Below the pieces are notes generated by a model. The model was given only the letters and a program-made list of their open reading frames with translations, was not told the DNA's origin and ran no database searches. DNA of 64,000 bases, taken from Sclerodactyla briareus. Its lineage: Eukaryota; Echinodermata; Holothuroidea; Dendrochirotida; Sclerodactylidae. This document shows, piece after piece, positions 12,601 to 27,600 of this stretch (the first letter of the stretch is position 1; each line of letters opens with the position of its first letter). Where the stretch lies: assembly GCA_026419785.1 (NCBI GenBank), contig JAODTK010001455.1:310001-374000 (forward strand), in the 5' to 3' direction. The position numbers were made by a program, and so were the translations under genes.

Positions 12601-15600
12601 GCAGGCTTTTTCAGGTATGTATCTTCGATATGGTTTGTGTGCTCCAAATGTCCAACATGAGGTCCATAGTCTCTTGGAGTTCACTTTACGGTATGGCCAC
12701 ATAATCTGGCAATAAATAAGTAAAACAAGCTCCAAACGAATTGAGAGATCTATTGTCTTGAAGTCCAATCGCAGGAACGTAATCAAAAGATGATTAAAAT
12801 ATAAACTTGTTCCAAGCTAGTGTAAAGTTGCGATCTTGGTAGCCTAATTCAATGCATGTCTTATTCTTCAGTCCATCTGTAAAGGGCTACCTCACACTAT
12901 ACAAATTTCAATGCCACAATGCTTACAGTCGCCAGGTTGCAGTGACCCAAGCGTGACCTAAGCTCCTTGCCGACTACTGGCAAAGTCACTGGGGGTTATT
13001 CCCAGACAGGACCGTATTTATTGATGTGGACAGGCACTGGAAGAATTCACAAAAGGAGAAAAACGGGGGGGGGAATCTAGATCAAAGATCTTCTCATACG
13101 TTCCTCTAGGAATTATTGAAGGAAGTTGGACCACTGATAGCAAAAAGGATACACTTTGAGTCGAGATATTTTGCATTCCAACCGCCCATGCCTTCAATTC
13201 ATTTGCCATCACAAAACTACGTGGGCCTTGCAGAATTTGAGTTGTTTTTTAACTCGTTCAAAATTTGTTGCAGTGCCTGCGTCCAGTCTGGCCGCTTGCA
13301 GTGGGCTGAGGCTGTCATTGTCTCACACCTTCACGGTAATACAGCAGCCGCGAGAATGACCGTAAGCTGTCACAAGCCTTGCAGTTAGCGAACTCCGTGC
13401 AGTGTGAGGCAGGCTCAAGCAATGCAGGAAAGGGTCAAAAAACATTCGTCCATGGTGTGTGATGCATGAGTAGTCATTATTTAAAAAGGGCTCATATAAT
13501 TATTGTACATTGGACACACCCTCAGTCACTTAGATGACTTACAAATACTTGAAAATGACACACCAGTAGACCAGCATTTTGCATTATTTTCATGATTTCA
13601 GGTTAATGACACACCCAAGAGTCAGCTTTGTGACCGATCACCTACGGAAAGTGACTCACATGCGAGTCACTTTGGATTTGACAATGACCCAAATTTGACA
13701 GACCACAACAAAAGTAGGTACCAGCTTTAGGGTCTTTGGTGTGACCTGAACAACCGAGGATTGAACTTTTCCTCTGCCGGATGTGAACTGGGCACATTTG
13801 ACGTACAGTTTTTTTTGGAAATCCACCGGAACTTGTGAAATTGCAAAAATTATGAGACAACATAGAGAAATTCTTAAAAAATTCAGCTTAAAAATTTCAG
13901 GAAATCCTGCGAAAAGTCAACGTGAACAGAAAAACACGAACATTACATTACACAACAAAAGCAGTCGAATTGTGTTATGTTTAGCATGCAGCTGGAATTT
14001 GCCAGGCTTGTGTTCATTTAGGGCTGCTTGACTATGGTCTTGCAGTCATTGTCTCGCTTGAATCTGAAGATCTGCCTTGCGGGCCTTTTTGTGGGCAAAT
14101 TCCATAACAGTATGAGGCAGGCTCAGTCAACAATATAGTGTTTGTATTGGGATGGCACTTATCCACATTCCTTGTTGCAGTAGTGTTGACAGCAGTTGAT
14201 GAGCTCTTCACAGTGGAGGTAAAACTCATCTTTCTTCCTCAGCCACGAGCAGTGGGGAAATTGCGACGTGGCACTAACAACAATAGCACGACACTGATGG
14301 CTCCACCTGTCATCAAGAGCATGCAAGACACACATCCATTGCCAGTGAAGAGTTTGAGGGATAGGCTGAGAGTCATACGTTAATGAACAAATCAAAATTA
14401 GACCCCTACCTGCTATTTCATTACATCAATCTGAGGACACTGCGACTAACCACTCCTGTCATGCAAACGGGATTTGGGGAGCATGTGAAATAGGCAAAAA
14501 CACTGAGTCATGCAACAGGACGCAGGTATGGGTGCAGGGGTGGAGGGGAAATGGCAAGTTGAAACAACTACATGTATTTGGCAAATTCTTCTAGAAAGAT
14601 CCATCCACTGCACAATAAGTATGACAACTTAAACATCTATCTCATGCAAACAGATCGTCCGGATGCAAAGTCCCCTCCCCGCTCCCAAAAAATGGAACCC
14701 CCCTGAACGCGGGTAGGGTAGGTAGGGTAGCAAGACTCGACAAGGGTGGAGTATCCAGGTCAGTATATAAGCTGCGACCTTTACCTGGGGACAGGAAGAC
14801 ATCAATGCTTCTGCTTACCCATCATTAGTGGCATCAAGATGATGTCCCTGGCTTCAAGTTTAGGTATTGCTGTTGAGCCCAACCCCCCCCCCCCCTTCAG
14901 TCATCGTCATTGCCAAAATAAGTAATGTTGAACTCTACATGAAACATACCTGACTGGTATGTAAGTGTTTTATCGAGAGGTAACTTACCGTGATACACAA
15001 AATATCATTCCAAGCCTCATCACTGTTCAAATTATAGGGAGAGGGTGATTGTGAAAAATAGGACAATTCTCATAAACCCACATAACTCCACTATAAAATA
15101 TATAAAGGTGAATGCAAACAGCAATCGCTGCATTTTTCTTTCAAGTTAGAAAGCAACAAAAACCTACCTCTAAAAGTACTGGACAAAAAAAACTGACAAA
15201 TCCAATCTGTAAATTCTGATAAATCAATTCGAACCTATGCCCAGGATGTTGATATCAGAAAACGACAGTACTTAAAACAAACTTTTGAATTGCCATGGTC
15301 CCCACGTGGTACTTTAGCATCATGAATCCAACATTATTGAATGAATGTCACAAGAAAAGAATGTGCACACACACAAACATACACAAGTTCAGTATTCCAT
15401 ACACACGAAGGCAAGTCACATTGACTTAAAATATATGGTGAAAGTACAGCATCTTCAGGCAAAGTTCACTCATTGTACAAAATCAATGGAAGCAAGCCAC
15501 TCACTCATGGGTGAGTCCCCAGCATTTTTTCAACCTCAAGTCACAAGTGCGACTTTCCCATTTCTGCCCGGAAGATCCGCGTCTCATTCTCTTCTGTTTG

Positions 15601-18600
15601 CTGTCCTCAATTGTCAATTTTCCGAGACCCATCATATGAATCTCTAACCAAGGTCCAAAAAAAACCTTTTTGGATCACCGTAGGACGAGATCATAAATAC
15701 GCGATCCGGCAACATGTAACAAATTAAGAGTCATTATGTATAGCAAAGTGATCGCTACAATCTTGGACAGATACTCCAGTGGCATATGCAAGGAGGTGGT
15801 TCTGCTGGTCAGAAAAACACCCCCACCCCTATGATCCATGTGACCAATACATTTTTAACACAAAACCTGTTTTACAAGAAACTGTTCAGCAGACGTTTAC
15901 AGCTGTTATTTATCATATATTGCAAAGGATTCTGACCTCAAACCTCACCCCCCACCCCTAGACAAATCTTTTGGTACACCAAATCTCTTTTTTCATTCTG
16001 TTACAGATATCAGCATGGATTGCAAAAATAAACTGACGAAAGTGGACAGGGTAATCTGGGTCTACAGATCGGAAATGTACTGGTTGTGCGACCGTGCAAA
16101 TCATTATCCACAGACAACGTGGCTTGAATGTGTGGCTGTGATCATATTCATCAGCAAGATTGAACAGAAAAAAAAAAAATGTTATAAAAAAACACACACT
16201 GAAACCCAGCAAACATCAATAGAGCGCACTAGCTAGTCACATCATGACGATGATGACAATGCGTGGGGGCCGGATGGTTGCCAGATGAATACCTGGAGAA
16301 GGATGAGATCAAGCATCATGACGTAGGATCGTAGCACCTGCTCATCTTCCTGCTCGATGAGGGCCTTCTCCTCGAGGTCAGAGGTCAACATGGAGGAAGG
16401 AATCAATGTTCAACGTGGGTAGACCCCTTCGTAAGCTGGACGGTGAGGAGAAGGTTTTTTTAATTTTATTGACAGACTATTCTCCCAGTGAAGATAGGGT
16501 GGAAAGGGAAAATTGGATGAAACCCCAACAGTGAGAATCCAAAATTTCTCGGTTTAAGACCCAGGTTACGGCAGACAATAACGATGTAAAAAATTGATTC
16601 AATGCAATATCTGCTGCATCAGTCACACATGAATGATAAGTCAGTTTGTGAGCGATTTTTCTATGCAATACTAATGAAACCGTACACCAATCTGGTGAAT
16701 TTGTAACACCATTGTTCACAGTTCCTACTTGCATAGCCACGACATCGTTCCTTTCTATCGCTATAGTGCGGCCACGCCAATCCGACAAACTGCTTCATCA
16801 ATGTTGTCATCGATACAGTGTGGCCACGCCCTTAGGCAGGATAGGTACGAATATACGACAGACACACGCCAGGAAAAGGATAATTAAACTGTAAGTGGAA
16901 GCATTCAACTATTATTGACACACAGACAAGAAGACAGATGGACAGACAGACAAGTTCTTTGTGATGGCATAATCAGATACCTGGAATAAGTTGTTTGAAT
17001 GGGATCCCATCCCTTCTTGTCAAACCTGTATTTTTGATAGCAGAACCATAACATTTTTTCCCTTTCAATTTGCAGAGCACTGGACTGTACCACTTAGGCA
17101 AAACAAACCAATCAGCTTCTTGACAGTCCGTTTCGAACATGCTCATATTTCCAGGTATTTGATTGGTCACTCTGTTGCACATGGTAGTTTGTCTGCTCTG
17201 TCCAATCAAGATGGACCGTCAGAAAAGATAGGTGGCCTTGCCTATCAACCATGCCTATGTGGAGCAATATGGATAATAAGAGTAGTTCCTATCTCTAAAG
17301 TCTTTGAAATGATCCGGCAAGGATTCCAACCCAGGTCACCAGACGCAAAGACTGATGTGCCCTAACCGCATGATCAATGCGGAATGGCTCCACATCGAAT
17401 TAGCTAACAAGGACTCAAGTACCTCATTGACTTTAGCATCTTCCTTCTTGACTCCGGATCGTTGCCTTCAGGGTTGCCATCCCTGGTAGAGGGACTTTCC
17501 CTCCCAAGAGGGGAGTCCCCCGCTCTGGAGGCGTGCCTTCGTCCTCCTCCTTGATGACTGATATCTCGGCCTCCACCGTCCCGGCGGGGGTAGAGGGCGC
17601 GTCTTCGGCGTCATCTTGTAGACCTTGGCCTTCTGGATGAGCTTCATCGCTGCCAGACCGTCCATGAACATACGCAGGAGGAGCTTAATCGGGATGACGA
17701 TGTCCGTCTCTGATAATACCTTGAGGAGGATTGAGAATTTACTTGAATTCATAAAGACCTATGTATGTAAAATTACTGTGTTAAAATAATTATTAACAAG
17801 TGAGTATTGTGAGACTATACACCGGCTGACCAAATGAAGATAAGCACACGACATGCAATGCCTTGCGTTTACTTATGTGAGCACAAAGTCACATGTGATA
17901 AGCAATCTGACATGGTTTAGCCGTCGCAAACACGATACTCGATATACAAGTTACACGCCCGGGTGTAAGCTGCCAGTGCAGGGAATATTGAAACGTTGCT
18001 GCCAATTCGGTCATAACCGCTGTAACCTCTTTTATCACGTCATCCCGGTTTCAATTCTGCAACGAGGGCCCTCTTATCTGTTTCATTATTCCCTGAATTT
18101 ATACTGATTCACCACACCTCAACTTCCAACTGTCTGTTCCATCCAGAGGTATCCCTAAAAACTTTTCCCATTGTAGCCCACTGGATGGTTTCCCATAATT
18201 CATTGCTAAGCGGAGTGCCATGCACAACGAAAGTGAAATCAGTGGACATTCCAGACCTTGAGTTTACAAGCTGGATGCTCAAACAGAGAATAAGACAAAT
18301 AATAACCCATTCCTCAGGATAATGAATGACTGACAATTGTACGAGTGGTCTTGCTTGAAATATTCATTGACTGATATGTGTTAGTTAGGGGAACACCACA
18401 GAATAGGAGGTGTTCTCAACAAGACAAGGACAGCTATATATGTTCATTCGGAACTACAGGATGTCTAGGTTTCGAGCTCTTAAACATCACTCAGGCTTAA
18501 TGAAACTAACTTCCAGTACTAGTCTTAATGGGTGGTAGTTGTGATTGTTCCCACCATACACAAGGGGAAGGCTATGGCATTAGCTCTCTCATTATTTTTG

Positions 18601-21600
18601 ACTTACATTCCACTGTACAATAGGTTTGTGACAACAGCAGGCACTGACCATGGGCCTCTTACATGTAGCAGCTGACTCTTGCCACATACACTCACCACTC
18701 AATTGTAGGAACACAACCTGGGAGGCAACCACACTGACACCTACCTACAGCAGGCCGTGGCAACTCCAAGGAGGGTTAGTGGCCAGGTTGCGCTTGGCTA
18801 TAGCCCCATCAGGCCCTGAAAGACAACAAGAACTCACTCTCCAGGAGATAATATGAGAAGCCCACGGTTGTTTTCTTCTCATGTGTGGGGCAGTAGATCG
18901 TCTCCCCAACTATGGATATGCTTATGCTGAGCACCATACACTGACGCAACAGACCAGACATCCCCTTCACAGTATATCCAGGCTAGTGTGGGAATGTTGG
19001 TCATTAACCACCACGGACCAAGAGTGTCCTAAAATAATCACAAAGGACAGGCCGGTGCCTCAAAAATGACCTTCACCTTTGCAGGAACCAAATGTTGTCC
19101 ACACCCATAAATTGTGTGAAATCCCACATATCGAAAAATTAAGCCAAATTATGCCATTAACCTAAATGGCCGCAAGGCAGCTACAACACTTCGTGAACTA
19201 TTTGAAGGCGAAAAAATTTCCCATGCGAGATACACCTTGAAGAAGAGCAAATGCATTTGTATGTGTAACATTCCATCAGCACACACAGTTGGTGTTACTC
19301 CTCCGAGGCTATAGGTGAGGGCAACTATGCCTCACACATAGACACAGCTAAGTTACGAAACATGGCATTTGTTCATTTTCAAAGTCCACATAGCAGCCCT
19401 AAATCCAGTATACGTTCATTATTGGACTTAAGTTTCTTCTAAGAACTTAAAGAAAAAAAAAAAAAAATCATGCAAATAGTGGCGAGGCCGCAGTAGCCAG
19501 CTAAGCACTCGGAATATGGATACCAGCGCCTGTCTCACTGGGATAACTGAATTGATTTTTGATCGACTCATTCACGATCACAGAGGAAAATCAATGCGGG
19601 AAATGATGATATAGTGCGCCCTCGAACCTGGAGCCAGAGCAGTGCCTTCTCTTGAGTCTGGCAGGGTCTACTTGTGAACTGAGGCGACAACTCGAAGGTC
19701 TTCCGGGGGAGAACGGCCAGGGGGTGATTGTCAATGTTCAAAAAGCTTGCAGAGGACCTCCTGTAGCTCTGGAGGGTCTTCTACGTCTATGTCTGTACGA
19801 TGGACATCCATCCAGACAGGCATATCACCGGGCAGACCTGCGAAAGATGATGAAAAAAAAAAACAGTAAAGAGAGCCAGATTGGACGTAGGCAGGGAGGG
19901 AACCAACTTCCAGAAATAGTTGTTACTGCGACCGTTCTGCTGTCCTGCAAGAACTTCTCACGGGTAATTAGTCATCCACCCTACGTCCACCTGCAGTATA
20001 AACTCGTTCCTTGGAAGGATTTATAGTTGGAAGAATCGGGAACCCCAAACTGGCAATTCATGTTGCAATATTAAACTGCCCAGAAAAGTTGTTGGACTGG
20101 TGGAAATGTTGGCTTTCGATTTGTAACCGGGATCTTTGCTTTTAATGGCCAGTGTAGGTGAACTGACCTCCAGGAAGTCTCCACTTGGGCTTCTTCACAA
20201 CCATCATGAGTCTACATCAAGGGCCCTCATGTCCGCTCAAACTCATCCCCCAGGGAAGAGCGAAGCCACCCTTTGTGCTTCTGGCATGACGCAAGCTCTC
20301 CGAACAGCAGGTCTATGGAGATCCTGCCATCACGCATGCTGCGGGCACGCCCCCTAGCCAGGAGGTGATGACATTGAAATGGTTGTAGAATGCATACATG
20401 CTAGGAAGAGAGCACAGTGCAGGACCTCAATGATCCATACCACTGATTCCAGGATGCACCTCCATCAGTGGAAGGTGTGTGAGGCCAATTTTTCACCTAT
20501 GATACAGGGACCCACAATCACTATGTTCTCCTTTCAAGCTACGAAGTACCCATTATGTAGTAAATCTCTGTATAGACTGATATAAAACTACAATTGAAAA
20601 AATGTGTTGAAACCATAGTTTAGGTCAAAATTTAATTTTGTGGAATAGATCCTGTTGCCCAAAAGAATATACTTGTTGGATGGCCGGCTTTTTTGAAAAT
20701 TCACCATTTATCCCAAGAATAAAAATGATTCGAGCGCTGTAAATTTGACTGAAGTTCTTCTGAAGATAGGTATCACACAGTAACTTCCATTTGATATCAA
20801 TGATGCTTATTTATATATTTTTGAATATTTGCGAAACTGAATGGAGCTTTAAAGTACTAGGCCAGGAATAATGGAGTGGGGTATTCCCTAGAATATCAGG
20901 AAGTAACATATACTGTTTGATCTGATGACGCCACTGAAAACTCACAGGGCTGTGTTTTTTTGATGGTCCAATTACAATAATTTCAGGATAGAGAAGCCAC
21001 CGTGAAGCTAGTATGATATTCAGTAATAGTTAATGTAGCATTGAGGGGACCAGACACTATGAGGAGTTCATGATCAGATATTGCAAAATCATACATTTAG
21101 ACAAGAACCTCTATCATTCCTGTTGTATATTAATTTGGGAGGTAGTGATGCATTACTTTCATGTTCATTGCAAAAACAATATATTAATGTGGTCTTAGAC
21201 ATTGATGAGTCATATATCAATTATAAATTAAAAACGTTCATCAGTCCTATTGTATATTTGTTTGCGAGTTATTGATGCGTAACTTTAATGTTTATTGCAG
21301 GACACCAACCAGTAAATGTGTTCTCAGCCTTAACAAAATATCTGTTATGACTAAATTTAACAAACATAACCTTGCAATTTGAAAACATTATTGATATTTT
21401 GCTCTTAAGAGAATACAGTGATTTCCTTATCACTTGGACAAAAAAGAAAATTACTAGCAATCCAAAGTAAAGTACTGTACCGCAAATGTAATTGCATTGT
21501 AAGGCGTCATACTGACAGATTTTCTTCAGGCCTTCTTGCAGCTCAGTGATACGACTGCAGAGGGTGTCCCTATAAGAAGAAAAGAGTCATATATATGACA

Positions 21601-24600
21601 TGTGATGACAAAAGCTCATTCTCGTAAGAAGTGCCATGGGTATAAGCACGTTCGTGGTTGTGAGTGCGCATGCTCACCACTGAACAGTTCGGAGGGATAG
21701 ACGAGATTCCCCCCCTAGCCAAATCATTAGGGCTTATTTTAAACTGTCACCACTATTTGAAAACGCAACCAATTCATCTCATGTTTTCGGATGTTAATGT
21801 TAGTAAGTATGGAGGGAAATCTCCAAAGTATTGTGTTGGTAGAATTTTTAATATCAGCAGGGGAGTTCGGAAAGATTATCCTGCACACTGTACGGTCAAC
21901 GTCAAACTGCCATTGTTCCCTCATGACCTTTGACACAGCATCGTCATCACCTCAATAAACTGTAACCCCGAACTGGCTTATTTTCAAGGAAGGGGCACTC
22001 TGAGGGAGATAGTGATACGTTACATATACAATTATACTAACATAATGCCTGATGCTAACGTTACATCATTATTACATACTCATAGGCTACCAGGCGACCT
22101 GGACTACACCGACGTATGAAAGACGCTTACCTGTGGGGCACATTTTCCCTCGGTCACCTCGGTCTGAGCCAATGTTTTCTTATTTGGATCAATATCCAGA
22201 CAACGGGACAACACTGCTGCCTGAACAGCAATAGTACAAACTCTACTACTGACAGAAACATTGAACCTCCCAGAAAAATAGCGGCGGGTGACTCACGGGA
22301 GAAGTACATTCATTGGGAGGAATATGGAGAGGAGAGTCATCGGATTTGTTTTACATCAGGATAATTTAGACCTTGGGTGTTTTTTGTACCAAGCAGCAGA
22401 CACTGTAATGTTCTTCTGCCTCTAATAAGCCAGTTCGTGGTTTGAGTACGCATGCTCACCAATGAAAAGTTCGGGGAATAGACAAGTTGCCCCATAGAGA
22501 TATCGTTACGGCTTATTTTTAAACAGCTGTCACCACTATTTGAGAACGCAACCAATTCATCTCATGTTTTCGGATGTTAATGTTAGTAAGTATGGAGGGA
22601 ATCTCCAAAGTATTGTGTTGGTAGAATTTTTAATTATCAGCAGGGGAGTTCGGAAAGATTATCCTGCACACTGTACGTTCAGCGTCGGACAGCCTTCGTT
22701 CCCTCATGACCTTTGACACAATATAATTATCATCTCAATAAACTGTGACCACAAACAGAGCACGACACACGGTTCACAGAGTCTTGAACCTGATCTTATT
22801 CTACTGAATATTCATGTAGGTGTGTCATCTAACTGTTCTAATCAAACTGATAATGATAAATTTCTAAGGAATAAGTTGGCTAAAACATTAATTAATCAAT
22901 ACATATGGGTTAATGATGGAGAACATGAAAATGGTTCACATACAACAGATCCCTCTCTCTTCTTCCTGGCTGATTGATTACCGTCTGTGATGGATTCATA
23001 AACATTGTTTCAATAAAAAATAAAAAAAACATGAATGGCACGTATCACATAGTGCCATAAATGCCAGCACAAACCCTGCCCCTTCCCAATTTGGCCACCA
23101 TGACATTTGTGTGCGAGGAATAAAAATGGCCATCCACTGCAGATAGATTCAAGTAAGGAACATCATGTGTCCATCCACGTGAAGGAATGCTCCTATTGAC
23201 TTCTCTCAATTTCTCCATAGCAAATGGCCTATTGGCTGTCTTTTTTCAATAGTAAAATGTTGAGCAATATGGTCATGAACTACAATTGGATGCCTATTTA
23301 GTAACTCGTCAAATTAAAAATTCTTTGCCTCACATTCAAAATTCACCATGAATAAAATACGGCTCCGGAAGAGCTTCCAACTATCCATACAAAGGGGCGC
23401 GCACTTCGCTCAAATGCACTAACGATTACCAACCTACTTGTAATACCAAGTTTCCTACGGGGAGAAGGGCTTCCCCGGTTTTTTGGGGTGGCACTGCATT
23501 AGTGGAACCGCTCACCACAGTCCCTCTAATTGGTGGGTAATTTCAACAATTTCAAATCCAATCTGAAGACATACCTGTCACGGAAATATTTCAGTTGTTG
23601 ATACTTGTTTTTGTTTATATAGTAGTGCCCTGTGTTTATGCGCTCAGCATTGCCTTTGTAAAGTGCTTTGAAATATTGTTATGTGAAAGCGCTATATGAG
23701 CATTCCATATTATTATAGTATCATCAGGATTCCTGCAGTTTCCGGCAAATTGATTTCCATGACTTTTCCCTTGACTTTTCCAACACAATAAAATTTTCCA
23801 TGACCTATTTCTTGACATCTTACGTAAATAAAAAAAAAACTTCACACTTATAACCGCATAAGAAAGCTGCAAAAGGCAAAGCAACAGAACAATGCCACTT
23901 TGGGAAATTTCCATGACTTTTCTATGACTTTGAACACTTTTTCTACATTTCAGAACTCTTCCAGGCCTGGATTTCATTCTCAAAATTTCATGACTTTTCC
24001 AGGTTTTTCTATGACTGCAAGAACCCTGTATTATGTTCTCACCCCTTCCCCCTCCTCATGGTGGAACATGGAATGACACATATACTGCATGCAGAGGTCT
24101 AACCAGGGAATGGTACTATGTACTCCGCAGTATCCCTCCGCCACTTTGCCATACTCGGGTGGAGAGGGCAGGGTCTAGGACAGGAAGCAAAGACATTGAA
24201 GTGAGTCTTCAGTAGCTTCAAAATCCATTCGGTCACATACACAGAAACAAGAAACAGGATCGAATATTACACAAGTGGCAGGATCGTGGATGAAAAAGGG
24301 GTCATAAAATTTACAGTTTAGGGGTGAAAATCTAGTACCTCTGGTAAAGTCACATTCTGTTTAACACAGATTTGAATGACCTAACAACGTGGCAAATTCG
24401 ATAAAATGATGACAAAACCTCATGCTTAACGACAACAAAACAAAGAAAGAGGAGATTGTTGAATGAGTTAACCACAAACCTTCCGGGCACTCATGTCATT
24501 CTAGTAGTGGGGAGCGTGGAGCAGCGTGGAGCCAGGATGACAAATTTACATCACAATGAGTACAAAAATAAGCACAATTCAAAATTAGAATTTGAACGAA

Positions 24601-27600
24601 TTATTACACTCCCACTTTGAAAGTATTTGATCACCTCTATCTACCTCAGATTATTTCAAATATCAAAGATATTGAAGAGTAAAAAGCAAAATAAATCCAT
24701 AATTGGGAATATGGTGATATTGAAACGAAAAACATTCAGCTATTGTGACTGTGTACTTACCCCCTTCTTCAAACTTTCCAGGATAATGCTATCTGTAAAC
24801 CAAGAAGAATTGTTTAAAAGTCATCCAATTGATCACTGCAAACGCATAGAATCTGTTTACATAATAGCATCCCCCTCCTCTTTTCTGCATTCTTGACACA
24901 TAGGAAACCGTGAGTAGTTTACACAAGCAACAGGTACAAGCAGAGTTTCAGGGCAGTACTGCTCAGTTTTTGGTAATGGGCAAATATTCAAAATAGCATT
25001 GCTTGATATGTGTGTGTGTGTGTGTGTGGTATTATTTTGCATCGGCGTGATTTCTTAATCTTCGTACATTTGAACAAAACTTGGAGAATAGGGGTTCTTT
25101 GGGTCATGGATACTCATTTCAATATCACATGGGAACGACATTTGTACCCACTGATTGATCAAATGTGGGCATATTCCCGTCGTCGATTTACCCATCTTCT
25201 TATGTCTAGTTTGAATGGTAGTTAGTTTCTTGATTTCACTACCGCTTTCACTTCTGATTCCACTAACGTCAAATAGCCTGTCTTCCAGTTGTGGGGACTC
25301 TGATTGTCTCCCCTGTGGGGCCCTGGTTGTCTGTCCTGTGGGGGCCCTGTGGGGGCCCTGATTGTCTGTCCAGTGGGGCCTGGATTGTCGCCCCTGTGGG
25401 GCCCTGGATTGTCTGTCATGTGAGGCCCTGGATGTCTCCCCTGTGGGGACCTGGATGTCTGTCCTGGGGGCCCTGGATGTCTGTCCTGTGGGGCCCTGGT
25501 TGTCTGTCCTGTGGGGCCCTGGATTGTCTGTCTGTGGGGCCCTGGATTGTCTCCCCGTGGGGCCCTGGATTGTCCTGTCCTGTGGGGCCCTGGATTGTCT
25601 GTCTGTGAGGCCCTGGATTGTCTGTACTGTGGGGCCCTGGATGGTCTCCCCTGTGGGGCCTGGATGGTCTCCCCTGTGGGGCCCTGGATTGTCTGTCCTG
25701 TGGGGCCCTGGATGTCTGCCTGTGGGGCCCTGGATTGTCCCCCTGTGGGGCCCTGGATTGTCGTCCTGTGAGCCCTGGATTGTCTCCCCTGTGGGGCCCT
25801 GGAGTGTCTCCCCTGTGGGGCCCTGGATTGTCCCCCCCTGTGGGGCCCTGGATTGTCTCCCCTGTGGGGCCCTGGATTGTCTCCCCTGTGGGGCCGGGAT
25901 TGTCTCCCCTGTGGGGCCCTGGATTGTCCTGTCCTGTGGGGCCCTGGATTGTCTGTCCTGTGAGGCCCGGGATTGTCTGTCCTGTGGGGCCCTGGATTGT
26001 CTCCCCTGTGGGGGCCCTGATTGTCTGTCCTGTGAGGCCCTGATTGTCTCCCCTGTGGGGCCCTGGATGGTCGGCCCTGTGGGGCCCTGGATTGTCCTGT
26101 CCTGTGGGGCCCTGGATGGTCTGTCCTGTGGGGCCCTGGATTGTCTGCCTGTGGGGCCCTGGATTGTCTGTCCTGTGGGGCCCTGGATTGTCCTGTCCTG
26201 TGGGGCCCCGGATTGTCTGTCCTGTGGGGCCCCGGATTGTCTGTCCTGTGGGGCCCTGGATTGTCCTGTCCTGTGGGGCCCCGGATTGTCTGCCCTGTGG
26301 GGCCCTGGATTGTCTGTCCTGTGGGGCCCTGGATTGTCCTGTCCTGTGGGGCCCCGGATTGTCTGTCCTGTGGGGCCCTGGATGTCCTGTCCTGTGGGGC
26401 CCTGGATTGTCTGTCCTGTGGGGCCCTAAATCGCAGGTCCTGTGGGGGCCCAAGATCCCCTCCTCTATGCCAATGCTCATATGGAGCACCAAGCAGTAAA
26501 TAATATCCAACTTTTCATATCACACTTCACAGATATTACCTCTGATCATTAGTGACTGGCCAAACCTGTTCCATTTAGTAGGCAACCTCTTGCTGTGTAC
26601 TTGCGATGCATCAGACCCATTGCACTGTTTCATTCACAACAGGGCTTCCACAGTAGCACTCATGCTTGTTGAAAGTTGCCTCAAGAGTTCCCCACTTTCA
26701 CACATGGATAGCATGGAGCAATCAGCTAGAAAGACATGCCTTGTTTAAAAACCTTATGGAACCCCCCCCCCCCAGGCTTTTGATGGGTGCAACTCACAAG
26801 ATATTGACCTTATATTATATTATATTGACTTACCGCCTTGCTGATCTACCTCCTATGGCATTTGGTCCCATTTTTTAGGTGCTTGGTATGACCCAGCACA
26901 GAAGAGAAATGTATTTAAATGACTGACCCTGCGTCAGTGTAGCGGTGAACCCAAACCAACTGAAAGCATGCTCAGGAGGCGACCTATGACCTCGTCGGAG
27001 GTCTTCCGGTTGGGGGTGCACTTCTCGATGAGGAGCCACAGGCCAAACCTGCTCAGGAACGGTGGAGCCTGTAGACGGCATCTCGTCGTCTGTGCCATCA
27101 CTCTCCATGGGCAGCTGGGAGTACTCATGGGTGATTCGGTTCCTCGGTGACCTCCATGGCTTGCTTCATCAGAGGGTCCACCTCTTCCTGACGTGCCTCC
27201 TTCAACAAACTGGGAAAAGCATAGCATTCAAGCATACCATCCAGATATATTTCAAACAGTTAATATTTCATCACTAACTGTGAAAAAACACACCTTTGAG
27301 TCTGTATTCCACATTTTAATAAAAAAACCTGTTTTAAAATCTTCTGGCCTGTGACAGATTGAGCGCAAATGAGATATATCAAGTTTTCACATCAACAAAA
27401 AAAGAGAGCTGATTTTTATAGTATACATGCCGAGCAGAGTTTCAAAAAAAACCTATTTGAGGTTAGGGCAAGGGTGCAGACCTGGTTTAACTGCACATTT
27501 TTGTCAGCTTTGAATCCTTCACCAGGTACACAGAATAAGGCGGTACTAAGATGCGGAGAGTATTCACATGCGTACGGTAATAGTCCACCCCTCGTTCGTC

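Noticed and set aside
14159..14395. Minus-strand Cys-rich frame as an UNC79 exon
   Set aside because: No matching splice boundaries and no recognisable similarity.
17314..17375. Functional tRNA gene
   Set aside because: A and B boxes are recognisable but no full cloverleaf or acceptor stem can be drawn. More likely a SINE head.
24030..24200. Minus-strand frame PPEYGKVAEGY after a good acceptor, considered as a missing UNC79 exon
   Set aside because: Similarity to the expected segment is too slight and no donor is clear.
25362..26510. Long open frames of about 355-364 codons on both strands, collagen-like on the minus strand
   Set aside because: They arise from a 24-bp minisatellite whose period is a multiple of three. 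Eight-residue peptide repeats on both strands and lack of splice or start context argue against a gene.
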